From NCBI GenBank assembly GCA_021639925.1, contig JAJXEL010000057.1:1-11853 (forward strand): a DNA stretch of 11,853 bases, given 5' to 3'. The DNA comes from Alphaproteobacteria bacterium (GTDB lineage: Bacteria; Pseudomonadota; Alphaproteobacteria; CAAGCB01; CAG-977). Positions 1 through 7,473 of this stretch are shown in pieces (the first letter of the stretch is position 1; the number at the start of each line of letters is the position of its first letter). The notes below the pieces were generated by a model. That model saw only the letters and a program-made list of their open reading frames with translations, searched no databases and had not been told where the DNA came from. The position numbers and the translations under genes were made by a program.

Positions 1-812
1 GATTTTATCCGTTGATTATTTTTTCAGCAATTGTTTGTGGTGTTTTCAGGACAAAGATAAATATTCCCAATATGTTATCTGACTTTTTGTTTTTACAAGT
101 GCCATTTTTTCATTGGGAAGTCGGACTGGCTCCTGCCGCTTGGTATGTTGTAACATTATTTTGGGTGCTTGTATTTTTCTTTTATTTTCTTAAGACTCAG
201 CGTAGAGAAACAATGAATATTATTATCGGGTGTCTTGTTTTTTTTATGTACGGAGGCATTGTGCAATATGGTTCATCCATTGATTCTGCTTTTGGTTACA
301 AGGGGGATATCGGATATATAATAAAAGCCTATTTGGCAAGAGGTGTTGCTGGTGTCGGTACCGGATATCTATTGGCTCAGATATGGCAACAAACAAAAGA
401 TGTTACGATTGTCAGATATAAATTATATTCTTTTTTTGAATTTTCCTTGCTTTTTGTTTTGATTTTAGGATTTTATTATCAAGGGGCTTTTTTACAAAAT
501 ATCCTTTATTATGTTATCGGATTTTCTGTTCTGATTTGGATGTTTGTTCAAAATAAAGGGGCTGTGTCTCGATTTTTGAATAGACCTGTTTTTGTAAAAA
601 TAGCTCGCTATGCATTGGCTGTATACCTTATGCAGGGAATAACCGTATGGGAAATTTTTCCTCGTATTCTTGCCCGTTATCCGGTTTTAAGAACAGAATA
701 TAAGCCTTTTACAATTATTATAACATTATCAGTCGCATGTGTTATCGGTGTTTTTGCTCATTATTTGGTAGAAAAACCGGCTACAAAAAAATTAAAAGAA
801 TGGTTGGGATAA
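1..812 (+). CDS. Acyltransferase-3 family membrane protein, 3' part (gene starts before the window)
   Basis: The reading frame is open to the left edge, with codons for Phe-Tyr-Pro before the first possible start (a TTG at 12), so this is the C-terminal part (269 visible residues) of a longer gene. The protein is a chain of hydrophobic segments separated by short charged loops. Near the end it has a YALAVYLMQG segment, then a last membrane helix and a HYLVEKPATKKLKEW tail. This resembles the C-terminus of acyltransferase-3 (OafA/YrhL-like) proteins, which often end in a helix followed by E-[KR]-P. Such enzymes transfer acetyl or other acyl groups to surface polysaccharides or lipids at the inner membrane. 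The catalytic His near the N-terminus of that family is outside the window. The coding sequence is clearly richer in A/T than the genes to its right, as is common in surface-polysaccharide loci. Family membership is fairly likely; the substrate is unknown. Confidence 0.7.
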   Translation, partial: FYPLIIFSAIVCGVFRTKINIPNMLSDFLFLQVPFFHWEVGLAPAAWYVVTLFWVLVFFFYFLKTQRRETMNIIIGCLVFFMYGGIVQYGSSIDSAFGYKGDIGYIIKAYLARGVAGVGTGYLLAQIWQQTKDVTIVRYKLYSFFEFSLLFVLILGFYYQGAFLQNILYYVIGFSVLIWMFVQNKGAVSRFLNRPVFVKIARYALAVYLMQGITVWEIFPRILARYPVLRTEYKPFTIIITLSVACVIGVFAHYLVEKPATKKLKEWLG

Positions 813-840
813 AAAAGCGGAGGTTTTTCTCTCCGCTTTT
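813..840. terminator. Bidirectional rho-independent terminator between convergent genes
   Basis: A perfect 10-bp inverted repeat, AAAAGCGGAG (813-822) and CTCCGCTTTT (831-840), encloses an 8-base loop. The stem ends in an A-run on one side and a T-run on the other, so it can end transcription in both directions. It begins directly after the acyltransferase stop codon and ends 8 bases beyond the stop of the convergent DUF1015 gene. Confidence 0.9.
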
Positions 841-848
841 CCGTCTGA

Positions 849-2093
849 TTAAATCGGATTGGAAATCAACCCGTCGGCCAGTTTCGGTTCAAACCATGTT
901 GATTTCGGCGGCATGACCTGCCCGCTGTCCGCGACGGCGGTCAGTTCGGCCATCTGCGTCGGGTATAAAGCGAACGCCGCTGCGAAATCTCCGCTGTCAA
1001 CATGGGTTTGCAGCTCTTTTAATCCGCGCATGCCGCCGACAAAGTCGATCCGTTTGTCTTTACGCAGGTCTTTTATTCCCAAAACCGGATCCAAAACCAG
1101 ATCGGATAAAAGGCTGACGTCCAGCAGCTTTACGGGATCGCTGCCGTCCGGCTTGGTTTTCAGCGTCAGCAGATACCATTGTTTTTCCAGATAAAGCCCG
1201 AAAGTGTTCTTTTCCTGCGGTTTGGCAAAGCCTTCGGCAGCGGAAATAAAGAAGTCTTTTTCCAGCGCTTTTAAAAAACCGGCGGGCGTTAGTCCGTTTA
1301 AATCTTTGACAATACGGTTATAGTCCAGAATTTTCATTTCTTCGATCGGGAAAGCGACGGCCAGAAAAGAATTATAGTCTTCGCTGCCCGTATGGTTCGG
1401 ATTTTGGTCGGCGCGCTTTTTGGCGATGCGGGACGCGGCGGCCGAACGGTGATGCCCGTCGGCAATGTAAACAATGTCCTGTTTGTCAAAAGCGGACGTA
1501 ATCGCCTGAATATCCGTGTCGTTATCAATAACCCAGACGGCGTGCCGGACGTCGTTGTCGGCCGTGACTTCGTATGCCGGCGGCTGTTTTGTCGTTTTTT
1601 TGATGATGGCGTCAACGGCGGGAATTTGATGATAAGCCAATAATACCGGTCCGGTCTGCGCGCTCAGGGCGTCAATCTGGCGCACGCGGTCGTCTTCTTT
1701 GTCAATGCGCGTAAATTCGTGCCGGCGGATCCTGTTTTTATCATATTCGGCGACACTGGCGGCGACGGCCAGCCCCGTTTGAATATGATCGCCCATAATC
1801 GCGCGGTAAACGTAATAACAGGGCTTTTCGTCCTGTTTTAAAACGCCGTTATTCAGCAGAAGAACATAATTTTGCGCGGATTTTATATAGACGGACGGAT
1901 CATAAGGGTTTGTATTTTCCGGCAGATCAATTTCCGCTTTGGAAATGTGCAGGAAAGAATACGGTTTTCCGCTTGCTTTTACCCGCGCTTCTTTTGTATC
2001 AAGAACGTCATAGGGCGGCGCTGCGACTTCGGCGGCAAATTCGGGCGCCGGGCGGACGGCTTTGAAAGGACGAAATAAAGGAATGGTATTCAC
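849..2093 (-). CDS. DUF1015 family protein (function unknown)
   Basis: A 414-residue soluble protein with no signal peptide or membrane segment. The N-terminus (IPLFRPFKAVRPAPEFA, then AAPPYDVLD) matches the typical DUF1015 opening of RPFKA-[IV]-RP followed by a PYDV motif. Further in are RRHE (residues 123-126), a KEDDR stretch, and DGHHRS starting at D212, the most conserved motif of the family. The GTG start at 2093-2091 was chosen because AGAGGAG (2106-2100) stands 6 bases before it and because it puts the conserved N-terminus at the right place. An ATG at 2156 would add 21 residues with no family resemblance. The family has no settled biochemical role. From memory, it is often encoded beside serine-biosynthesis genes, and DGHHR-type motifs also occur in ParB-like folds; both are only hints. 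The gene diverges from miaA and shares the 813-840 terminator with the acyltransferase. Confidence 0.9.
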   Translation of the reverse strand: MNTIPLFRPFKAVRPAPEFAAEVAAPPYDVLDTKEARVKASGKPYSFLHISKAEIDLPENTNPYDPSVYIKSAQNYVLLLNNGVLKQDEKPCYYVYRAIMGDHIQTGLAVAASVAEYDKNRIRRHEFTRIDKEDDRVRQIDALSAQTGPVLLAYHQIPAVDAIIKKTTKQPPAYEVTADNDVRHAVWVIDNDTDIQAITSAFDKQDIVYIADGHHRSAAASRIAKKRADQNPNHTGSEDYNSFLAVAFPIEEMKILDYNRIVKDLNGLTPAGFLKALEKDFFISAAEGFAKPQEKNTFGLYLEKQWYLLTLKTKPDGSDPVKLLDVSLLSDLVLDPVLGIKDLRKDKRIDFVGGMRGLKELQTHVDSGDFAAAFALYPTQMAELTAVADSGQVMPPKSTWFEPKLADGLISNPI

Positions 2094-2157
2094 GGCGGAC
2101 TCCTCTGGTAAGAACGAAGAACAATTTCTTTGTAACCCAAAACAGGGTAAAAACAAA
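2094..2157. promoter_or_regulatory. Divergent DUF1015/miaA intergenic region with a possible minus-strand promoter
   Basis: On the minus strand, TTGTTT (2156-2151) and TACAAA (2134-2129) lie 16 bases apart and resemble a sigma-70 -35/-10 pair. A transcript would begin near 2122, leaving a short leader that contains the strong AGAGGAG ribosome binding site at 2106-2100. No good plus-strand promoter for miaA could be picked out; TTGAAA at 2062-2067 has no convincing -10 partner. The promoter is a pattern match only. Confidence 0.3.
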
Positions 2158-3051
2158 GTGATTGTTGTCGCAGGTCCGACGGCTTCGGGAAAATCCGGGC
2201 TGGCATTGGATCTGGCGGAACGGCTGGACGGCAGGATTATAAACGCCGACAGTATGCAGGTTTACCGCGATGTGCCGACATTAACGGCGCGTCCGCCGGC
2301 CGCAGATGAAAAAAAAGCCGATCACCGGCTTTACGGTTTTTTGGAACCGGAAGAAAACTGCTCTGTTTTTAAATGGGCGCGACTGGCGGCGCGGGAAATC
2401 AAAGAAGCATGGGCAAACGGACAAGTTCCGGTTGTCGTCGGCGGCACGGGATTTTATTTGCAGACGCTGATAAAGGGAATTTCTCCGGTACCGCCGGCGG
2501 ACGAAAAGATCCGCCGCGAAATCCGGCGGGAGTTCGAAGAATTGGGACGCGAGCGGTTTTTGGCGGATTTTCAGAAAAAAGATCCTTCTTTTGTTTTTAC
2601 GGATCCGCAGCGTGTTTTGCGCGCGGCCGAAGTTCTGGCGCAGACCGGAAAGTCCGTTACATATTGGCAGTCTTTGCCGTTTAAAAAGGAAATTGACGCG
2701 GACTTTTTATGTTTTTTAACGGAATTGCCGCGTGACGAACTGTACCGGCGCTGCGATGAACGTTTCGGGCAGATGATGCGCGGTTCCGCCGTGGAGGAAG
2801 TCCGCGTTCTGCTTGCCAAAAATCCGCCGGCGGACAGCCTTGTGTTAAAAGCGATCGGCGTTTTGGAAATCAAAGCTTTTTTAAACGGGGAAATGACGCG
2901 GGATCAGGCGGTCGATCATGCCTGCCGCATGACCAGAAATTATGCCAAACGGCAGGTAACCTGGTTTAAACACCGTTTTGCCGCCGATTACGTTGCCGGC
3001 GGCATAAAAAGTCCGGATATATTAACCAAGGCTTTACACTTCTTGGAGTAA
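2158..3051 (+). CDS. miaA: tRNA dimethylallyltransferase MiaA
   Basis: MiaA adds a dimethylallyl group from DMAPP to N6 of A37 in tRNAs that read UNN codons, the first step towards ms2i6A. From the GTG at 2158 the protein has 297 residues, normal for the family. It shows the P-loop GPTASGKS (residues 6-13), DSMQVYR (from D31), VVVGGTGFYLQTLIKG, DPQRVLRA and the C-terminal TRNYAKRQVTWFKH. The usual AIGYKE motif reads AIGVLE here. The start is uncertain. GTG 2158 has a modest AGGG 10 bases upstream and leaves a short gap to the divergent gene. ATG 2083 (extra 25 residues, no well-spaced ribosome binding site) or TTG 2062 would make the two divergent genes overlap at their 5' ends and would add non-conserved residues. 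The enzyme identity is secure. Confidence 0.95.
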   Translation: MIVVAGPTASGKSGLALDLAERLDGRIINADSMQVYRDVPTLTARPPAADEKKADHRLYGFLEPEENCSVFKWARLAAREIKEAWANGQVPVVVGGTGFYLQTLIKGISPVPPADEKIRREIRREFEELGRERFLADFQKKDPSFVFTDPQRVLRAAEVLAQTGKSVTYWQSLPFKKEIDADFLCFLTELPRDELYRRCDERFGQMMRGSAVEEVRVLLAKNPPADSLVLKAIGVLEIKAFLNGEMTRDQAVDHACRMTRNYAKRQVTWFKHRFAADYVAGGIKSPDILTKALHFLE

Positions 3052-3075
3052 ATTAAACTGAAATCTGCCGTATCT

Positions 3076-3118
3076 TTGCTTGTTTGAAGCCAAGGTGAGG
3101 TATATAGGTATTTATAAG
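3076..3118 (+). promoter_or_regulatory. Possible promoter for the mreBCD-mrdA-rodA operon
   Basis: The 91 bases between miaA and mreB turn AT-rich. They contain -35-like TTGCTT/TTGTTT (3076-3085) and -10-like TATATA (3101-3106) or TATAAG (3113-3118). None of the pairs has ideal 17-base spacing: TTGTTT to TATATA is 15 bases, TTGTTT to TATAGG (3103-3108) is 17. No terminator hairpin follows miaA, so read-through from miaA is also possible. Confidence 0.3.
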
Positions 3119-3142
3119 TTTAATTTTTTTTAAGGGGGCGCA

Positions 3143-4183
3143 ATGCTTTCAAAGCTGACCGGCTGGCTGTCCGCAGATATGGCCATAGACCTTGGAACCG
3201 CAAATACTTTAGTATATGTCAAGGGACGCGGTATTGTTTTAAATGAACCGTCTGTTGTTGCGATTGCCGAATCAAAAGGCAAAAAACACGTTTTGGCCGT
3301 CGGCGACGAAGCCAAACAGATGCTGGGCCGTACGCCCGGTTCCATTCGGGCGGTGCGTCCTTTGCGCGATGGCGTGATTGCGGATTTCGAAGTCGCCGAA
3401 GAAATGATCAAGCATTTTATTTACAAAGCGCATAACCGCCGTAATTTTGTTTCTCCGATGATTATCATCTGCGTTCCGTCCGGATCAACGGCGGTGGAAC
3501 AGCGCGCCATTCAGGAATCCGCCGAAGCGGCCGGCGCGCGCAAAGTGTTTTTGATTCAGGAACCGATGGCGGCGGCGATCGGCGCCGGTCTGCCGGTAAC
3601 CGAACCGACCGGGTCGATGGTTGTCGATATCGGCGGGGGCACGACCGAAGTCGCGGTTTTGGCTTTGGGCGATATTGTTTTTGCCCGTTCTGTTCGTGTC
3701 GGCGGCGATAAAATGGACGAAGCGATTATTTCTTATATCCGCCGCAACCATAATCTGCTGGTCGGCGAAGGTTCTGCGGAAAGAATTAAAAAAGCCATCG
3801 GGTCGGCCTGCCCGCCGGAACAGGGCGAAGGCCGCACCATGGAAATCAAAGGGCGCGATTTAATGAACGGCGTGCCCAAAGAATTAACGATTTCGGAACG
3901 TCAAATCGCGGAAAGCCTGGCCGAACCGGTCAGCCAGATTGTCGAAGCCGTCAAAGTCGCTTTGGAACATACGGCGCCCGAACTGGCGGCCGATATTGTT
4001 GACAAAGGCATTGTGTTAACGGGCGGCGGCGCGCTTTTGACGAACCTGGACCGCGTATTGCGCAAATCGACGGGCCTGCCCGTTTCGATTGCCGAAGATC
4101 CCCTGACATGCGTTGCCATGGGAACCGGCCGCGCGTTGGAAGAAATCAAAAAACTGCGTAATATTCTTTCGACGATGTATTAA
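3143..4183 (+). CDS. mreB: Rod shape-determining protein MreB (bacterial actin)
   Basis: A 346-residue actin-like ATPase, full length for MreB. It forms membrane-bound filaments on the inner face of the cytoplasmic membrane and directs lateral cell-wall synthesis. Visible motifs are phosphate-1 DLGTANT (residues 16-22), phosphate-2 VDIGGGTTEV (161-170) and the adenosine-binding IVLTGGGAL (290-298), plus the typical MreB sequences VPSGST, IQEPMAAAIGAGLP and GGDKMDEAI. The N-terminus (MLSKLTGWLSADMAIDLG) carries a short hydrophobic/basic stretch that could touch the membrane, as known for Gram-negative MreB. AAGGGGG (3132-3138) lies just before the ATG and fixes the start. It is the first gene of the elongation operon; mreC starts 32 bases after its stop. 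Nothing is missing or unusual. Confidence 0.98.
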   Translation: MLSKLTGWLSADMAIDLGTANTLVYVKGRGIVLNEPSVVAIAESKGKKHVLAVGDEAKQMLGRTPGSIRAVRPLRDGVIADFEVAEEMIKHFIYKAHNRRNFVSPMIIICVPSGSTAVEQRAIQESAEAAGARKVFLIQEPMAAAIGAGLPVTEPTGSMVVDIGGGTTEVAVLALGDIVFARSVRVGGDKMDEAIISYIRRNHNLLVGEGSAERIKKAIGSACPPEQGEGRTMEIKGRDLMNGVPKELTISERQIAESLAEPVSQIVEAVKVALEHTAPELAADIVDKGIVLTGGGALLTNLDRVLRKSTGLPVSIAEDPLTCVAMGTGRALEEIKKLRNILSTMY

Positions 4184-4215
4184 GCCTTTTCCCTTTTTAA
4201 GAGAGGGTGTTTCAT

Positions 4216-5085
4216 ATGGGAAAGCAGCATTCCGCCAATACGGCGTCACTGCATCAGATCAAAGCAAAATTACGGCGTTTCGCCGTTCTGGTGTTGGTAA
4301 TGGCCGCGTTCGGGCTGATGCTGCTGGGAAAAGCCGATACGATTCTGGTTGAAAAGGCGCAGGTTCTTTTTAACGATATAGCGACGCCCGTGTTGTCTTT
4401 GCTGTCAAAACCGGCCGAAGCGGCGTCGCGGTTTATGCAGAATATGCATGAACTGGTTTCGATCCGTCAGGAAAATACGCGGCTGCGGCGCGAAAATCAG
4501 GATTTAAACCTGATCCGGCTGGATACCGAACAGCTGCGCAAAGAAAACGCTTATCTGACGGATTTATTAAATTATATTCCGCCGCCTCAGGCAATTTCAA
4601 TTACGTCGCGCGTCATTGCGGATACGGGAAATTCTTTTGCCCAGTCTTTAATCGCTTTTGTCGGGCAAAAACAGGAAATTGAAAAAGGCAACGTCGTTTT
4701 AACGGGCGACGGTTTGGTCGGGCGGATTGCGTCGGTCGGCATTAACGCCGCCAGAATTTTGCTGATTACGGATATTAACTCGCGCGTGCCGGTCAAGATC
4801 GAACCGCTGGACACGCCGGCGATTTTGTCCGGCGATAACACGGAATATCCGCAGCTGATTTCTTTGCCCAATAACGCCAAAGTTTCCGTCGGCGACAGGA
4901 TCGTTACGTCCGGCATGGCCGGCGTTTATCCGGCCGGGCTGCCGGTCGGCGTTATTGTATCCGTCAACGACGGAGTGATTAAAGTCCGTCCTTTTTTTAA
5001 CCGCAGCCGACTGGAAATGGTGCGTATTGTTGATTACGGCCTTTCAGGCTTGTTACCGGATCCGATATGCGAAACTTCTCCTTAA
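4216..5085 (+). CDS. mreC: Rod shape-determining protein MreC
   Basis: A 289-residue bitopic membrane protein of the elongation complex. It links MreB and MreD to PBP2 in the periplasm and helps activate PBP2-RodA. Residues 1-21 are cytoplasmic and basic, about 22-38 form the single membrane helix, about 78-120 form a coiled coil (HELVSIRQENTRLRRENQDL and following), and the rest is the beta-rich MreC domain with GDGLVGRIASVG, LLITDINSRVPV and GDRIVTSGMAGVYPAGLPVG. The start is set at ATG 4216 because AGAGGG (4202-4207) lies 8 bases upstream. A GTG at 4207 in the same frame would overlap that site and add only three residues. Its 3' end overlaps mreD by 19 bases, consistent with coupled translation. 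Confidence 0.96.
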   Translation: MGKQHSANTASLHQIKAKLRRFAVLVLVMAAFGLMLLGKADTILVEKAQVLFNDIATPVLSLLSKPAEAASRFMQNMHELVSIRQENTRLRRENQDLNLIRLDTEQLRKENAYLTDLLNYIPPPQAISITSRVIADTGNSFAQSLIAFVGQKQEIEKGNVVLTGDGLVGRIASVGINAARILLITDINSRVPVKIEPLDTPAILSGDNTEYPQLISLPNNAKVSVGDRIVTSGMAGVYPAGLPVGVIVSVNDGVIKVRPFFNRSRLEMVRIVDYGLSGLLPDPICETSP

Positions 5086-5603
5086 TTAACCAGCCGTTCT
5101 GCGATCAGGTCGCGGCAAAATTCAGGCAGTATTCGCCAAAGCTTTTGACGATTCTGATCCTGCTGTTTTCCGTTGCGCCGACATATCTGCCCGGTTATTC
5201 TTCGGTCCGGCCGTATTTGACGTTGATCCCGGTTTTTTACTGGGCGGTTTACAGGCCGTATGATTTTTCTATTTTCAGCGCTTTTGTAACGGGATTGTTT
5301 CTGGATTTTCTGGACGGGACGCCTTTGGGAATCAATACGCTGGTTTTTACGTTGTTTTATCTGGTTACAAAAACACAGCGCCGTTATTTGCTGGGAAAAC
5401 CGTTTGTTTTCGTTTGGTTCGGTTTCGCGGTTTTGTCTTTCGGCGCTTATTTTTTGAAATGGCTGTTCGTTTCGATTAATTACGCCGTTTTCACGCCGGT
5501 AACGATCGCTTTTATCAGCTATTTGCTGCTGCTGTTGTGTTATCCGCTGATTTCCTGGCCGTGCGCGGCTTTGCATTTATATTTGCTGGATAAAGAAAAA
5601 TGA
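5067..5603 (+). CDS. mreD: Rod shape-determining protein MreD
   Basis: A 178-residue, very hydrophobic integral membrane protein with about five membrane segments, the usual size and shape of MreD. It sits in the inner membrane with MreC and RodA as part of the elongation complex. Recognisable features are the early helix (LLTILILLFSVAPTYLPGY), PVFYWAVYRP, and the conserved GLFLDFLDGTPLGINTL stretch; LD...PLG is typical of MreD. The ATG at 5067 lies inside the end of mreC and has only a weak upstream site (CCGGA), so translation probably depends on ribosomes finishing mreC. The stop overlaps the mrdA start as ATGA at 5600-5603. The call rests on sequence features and on its position between mreC and mrdA. 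Confidence 0.94.
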   Translation: MRNFSLINQPFCDQVAAKFRQYSPKLLTILILLFSVAPTYLPGYSSVRPYLTLIPVFYWAVYRPYDFSIFSAFVTGLFLDFLDGTPLGINTLVFTLFYLVTKTQRRYLLGKPFVFVWFGFAVLSFGAYFLKWLFVSINYAVFTPVTIAFISYLLLLLCYPLISWPCAALHLYLLDKEK

Positions 5604-7471
5604 TTACGCGCGATGGGGATAAAGGAAAAATGTTGACCCGCCGGGCGGCGATGCTGGCGGGGGGAGAACTTTTTTTATCTTCAATTTTGCTGGGGCGCAT
5701 GTACTACCTGCAAGTATTGGAATCGGATCGGTATAAAACGCTGGCGGAAGAAAACCGGATCAGCACGCGCCTGCTGGCGCCGCCCAGAGGACTGATTTTC
5801 GACCGGTTTGGCCAGCCGATGGCGCAAAATAACCAGAATTTCCGCGTATTGGTTATTTCCGAACAAACGGAAGGCAATTTGAACGCGACTTTGGACGCTT
5901 TGAACAAAATTCTGCCGCTGACGGACGGAGAAATCCAGCGGATCCGCAAAGACGTGCGCCGTTCGCGCGATTTTACGCCGGTGACGATCCGTGAAAACCT
6001 GACCTGGGAACAAATGGCGGCGATTCAGCTGAACGCGCCCGATCTGCCGGGGATTATTATTGACGAAGGGCTCAGCCGTTTTTATCCGTTCAAGGAAGCG
6101 GCCGCCCATGCGGTGGGTTATGTCGGCGCCGTGTCCGAAGAAGAAATTGCTTCGGGCAATCCGCTGTTAAAACTGCCGGGATTCCGCGTCGGCAAATCGG
6201 GCATAGAGCTGGAATATAATACGGAATTGTGTGGCAAAGAAGGGGCTCAGCGCGTTGAAGTCAACGCTGTCGGCCGTGTTATCCGCGAAATCGAACGCGA
6301 CGAAGGTATCCCCGGAACGACTTTGCCGCTGACAATCGACATGCGCCTGCAGAAAATAGCGTATGAAAAGATGAAAAACGAAAGCGGCGCGGCAGTTCTT
6401 TTGGACATTTACACCGGCGAAGTTCTGGCGCTGGTTTCAACGCCGAGTTTTGATCCGAATAAATTTAACCGCGGATTGTCCGGCGAAGAATGGGAAGAAA
6501 TTTCGACAAACGAAAGAAACCCTCTGCTGAACAAAGCGTTAGGCGGGTTGTATTCTCCCGGCTCGACGTTTAAAATGGTTGTCGCGCTGGCCGCTTTGGA
6601 AGCCGGCGTTATCCGCCCGGATACAAAGATTTTTTGCGGCGGCCATATTATGATGGGCTCGCATCGTTTTCATTGCTGGAAAGCCGGCGGTCACGGCAAT
6701 GTGGATTTAAAAGAAGCGTTGATGCATTCCTGCGACATTTATTTTTATGAAGTCGCCCGCCGTACCGGGATTGACAAGATTTCCGCTATGGCCAAACGAT
6801 TTGGATTCGGCATGCAGACGGGTATTAACCTGCCTGGCGAAAAATCAGGTCTGATGCCGACCAGACGTTGGAAAGAGTTAATTTTAGGCGAACAATGGCT
6901 GCAAGGCGACACATATAATACCGGGATCGGGCAGGGGTATGTGTTGACGACGCCGATCCAGCTGGCCGTAATGGCGGCTATTTTGGCCAACGACGGTTAT
7001 AAAATCAAACCGACGATTTTAGTTCCGGAAAACAGAGATACGTCCGTTTGTCCGGGGGAAAATTTAAATCTTTCCAAAACCCATTTGCAGCTGATGCGCG
7101 AAGGCATGTTTAACGTTGTCAACGCGGCGAAAGGAACGGCCAAAACGGCTCGTGTCAATGTTGACGGCAAACTGATTGCCGGAAAAACCGGAACGACGCA
7201 GGTCAAACGTATTTCGATGAAAGAACGCGAAGAAGGGCTGCGCAGCCAGGACGAATTGCCGTGGGAAGACAGAAACCACGCTTTGTTTGTTTCTTTCGGT
7301 CCGACGGATAATCCGCGTTACGCGCTGGCTGTCGTTATTGAACACGGCGGTGGCGGTTCGTCCACGGCGGCGCCGATTGCCCGCGCGATTATGGAAGCCG
7401 CGTTAAAATTGGATCCGGCTTCCAAACCGCCCAAAAACCCGAAAAAGAACACCTCGGCACAGGGAGTATGA
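5600..7471 (+). CDS. mrdA: Penicillin-binding protein 2, peptidoglycan DD-transpeptidase of elongation
   Basis: A 623-residue class B penicillin-binding protein that cross-links peptidoglycan in the periplasm, working with RodA. A short cytoplasmic N-terminus (MITRDGDKGKMLTRRA) is followed by one membrane helix at about residues 18-36, the dimerisation/pedestal domain (with APPRGLIFDRFG near its start), and the transpeptidase domain. The catalytic motifs are complete: SPGSTFK with nucleophile S322 and K325, SCD (377-379, the form of SxN usual in PBP2), and KTGTT from K529. The tail is rich in Pro and Lys. ATG 5600 was chosen because RD-x-D-(11 or so residues)-TRRA is conserved at this end of alphaproteobacterial PBP2; an internal ATG at 5630 would remove part of it. 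The start overlaps the mreD stop by four bases. The gene is also called pbp2 or pbpA. Confidence 0.97.
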   Translation: MITRDGDKGKMLTRRAAMLAGGELFLSSILLGRMYYLQVLESDRYKTLAEENRISTRLLAPPRGLIFDRFGQPMAQNNQNFRVLVISEQTEGNLNATLDALNKILPLTDGEIQRIRKDVRRSRDFTPVTIRENLTWEQMAAIQLNAPDLPGIIIDEGLSRFYPFKEAAAHAVGYVGAVSEEEIASGNPLLKLPGFRVGKSGIELEYNTELCGKEGAQRVEVNAVGRVIREIERDEGIPGTTLPLTIDMRLQKIAYEKMKNESGAAVLLDIYTGEVLALVSTPSFDPNKFNRGLSGEEWEEISTNERNPLLNKALGGLYSPGSTFKMVVALAALEAGVIRPDTKIFCGGHIMMGSHRFHCWKAGGHGNVDLKEALMHSCDIYFYEVARRTGIDKISAMAKRFGFGMQTGINLPGEKSGLMPTRRWKELILGEQWLQGDTYNTGIGQGYVLTTPIQLAVMAAILANDGYKIKPTILVPENRDTSVCPGENLNLSKTHLQLMREGMFNVVNAAKGTAKTARVNVDGKLIAGKTGTTQVKRISMKEREEGLRSQDELPWEDRNHALFVSFGPTDNPRYALAVVIEHGGGGSSTAAPIARAIMEAALKLDPASKPPKNPKKNTSAQGV

Positions 7472-7473
7472 CG

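Noticed and set aside
859..1194. Plus-strand frame opposite the 3' end of the DUF1015 gene
   Set aside because: It is antisense to a conserved family protein, and the translation shows no recognisable motif.
5082..5576. 164-codon minus-strand frame opposite mreD
   Set aside because: The product is almost entirely Gln, Arg, Asn and Lys, the expected antisense shadow of a hydrophobic membrane-protein gene.
5615..5640. Alternative start of mrdA at ATG 5630 with AAAGGA before it
   Set aside because: The upstream residues (RDGDKGK) match the usual N-terminus of alphaproteobacterial PBP2, and the ATGA overlap at 5600-5603 fits the operon layout.
5681..6109. 142-codon minus-strand frame opposite mrdA
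   Set aside because: It is fully inside the well-supported PBP2 gene on the other strand, with no ribosome binding site or domain features.
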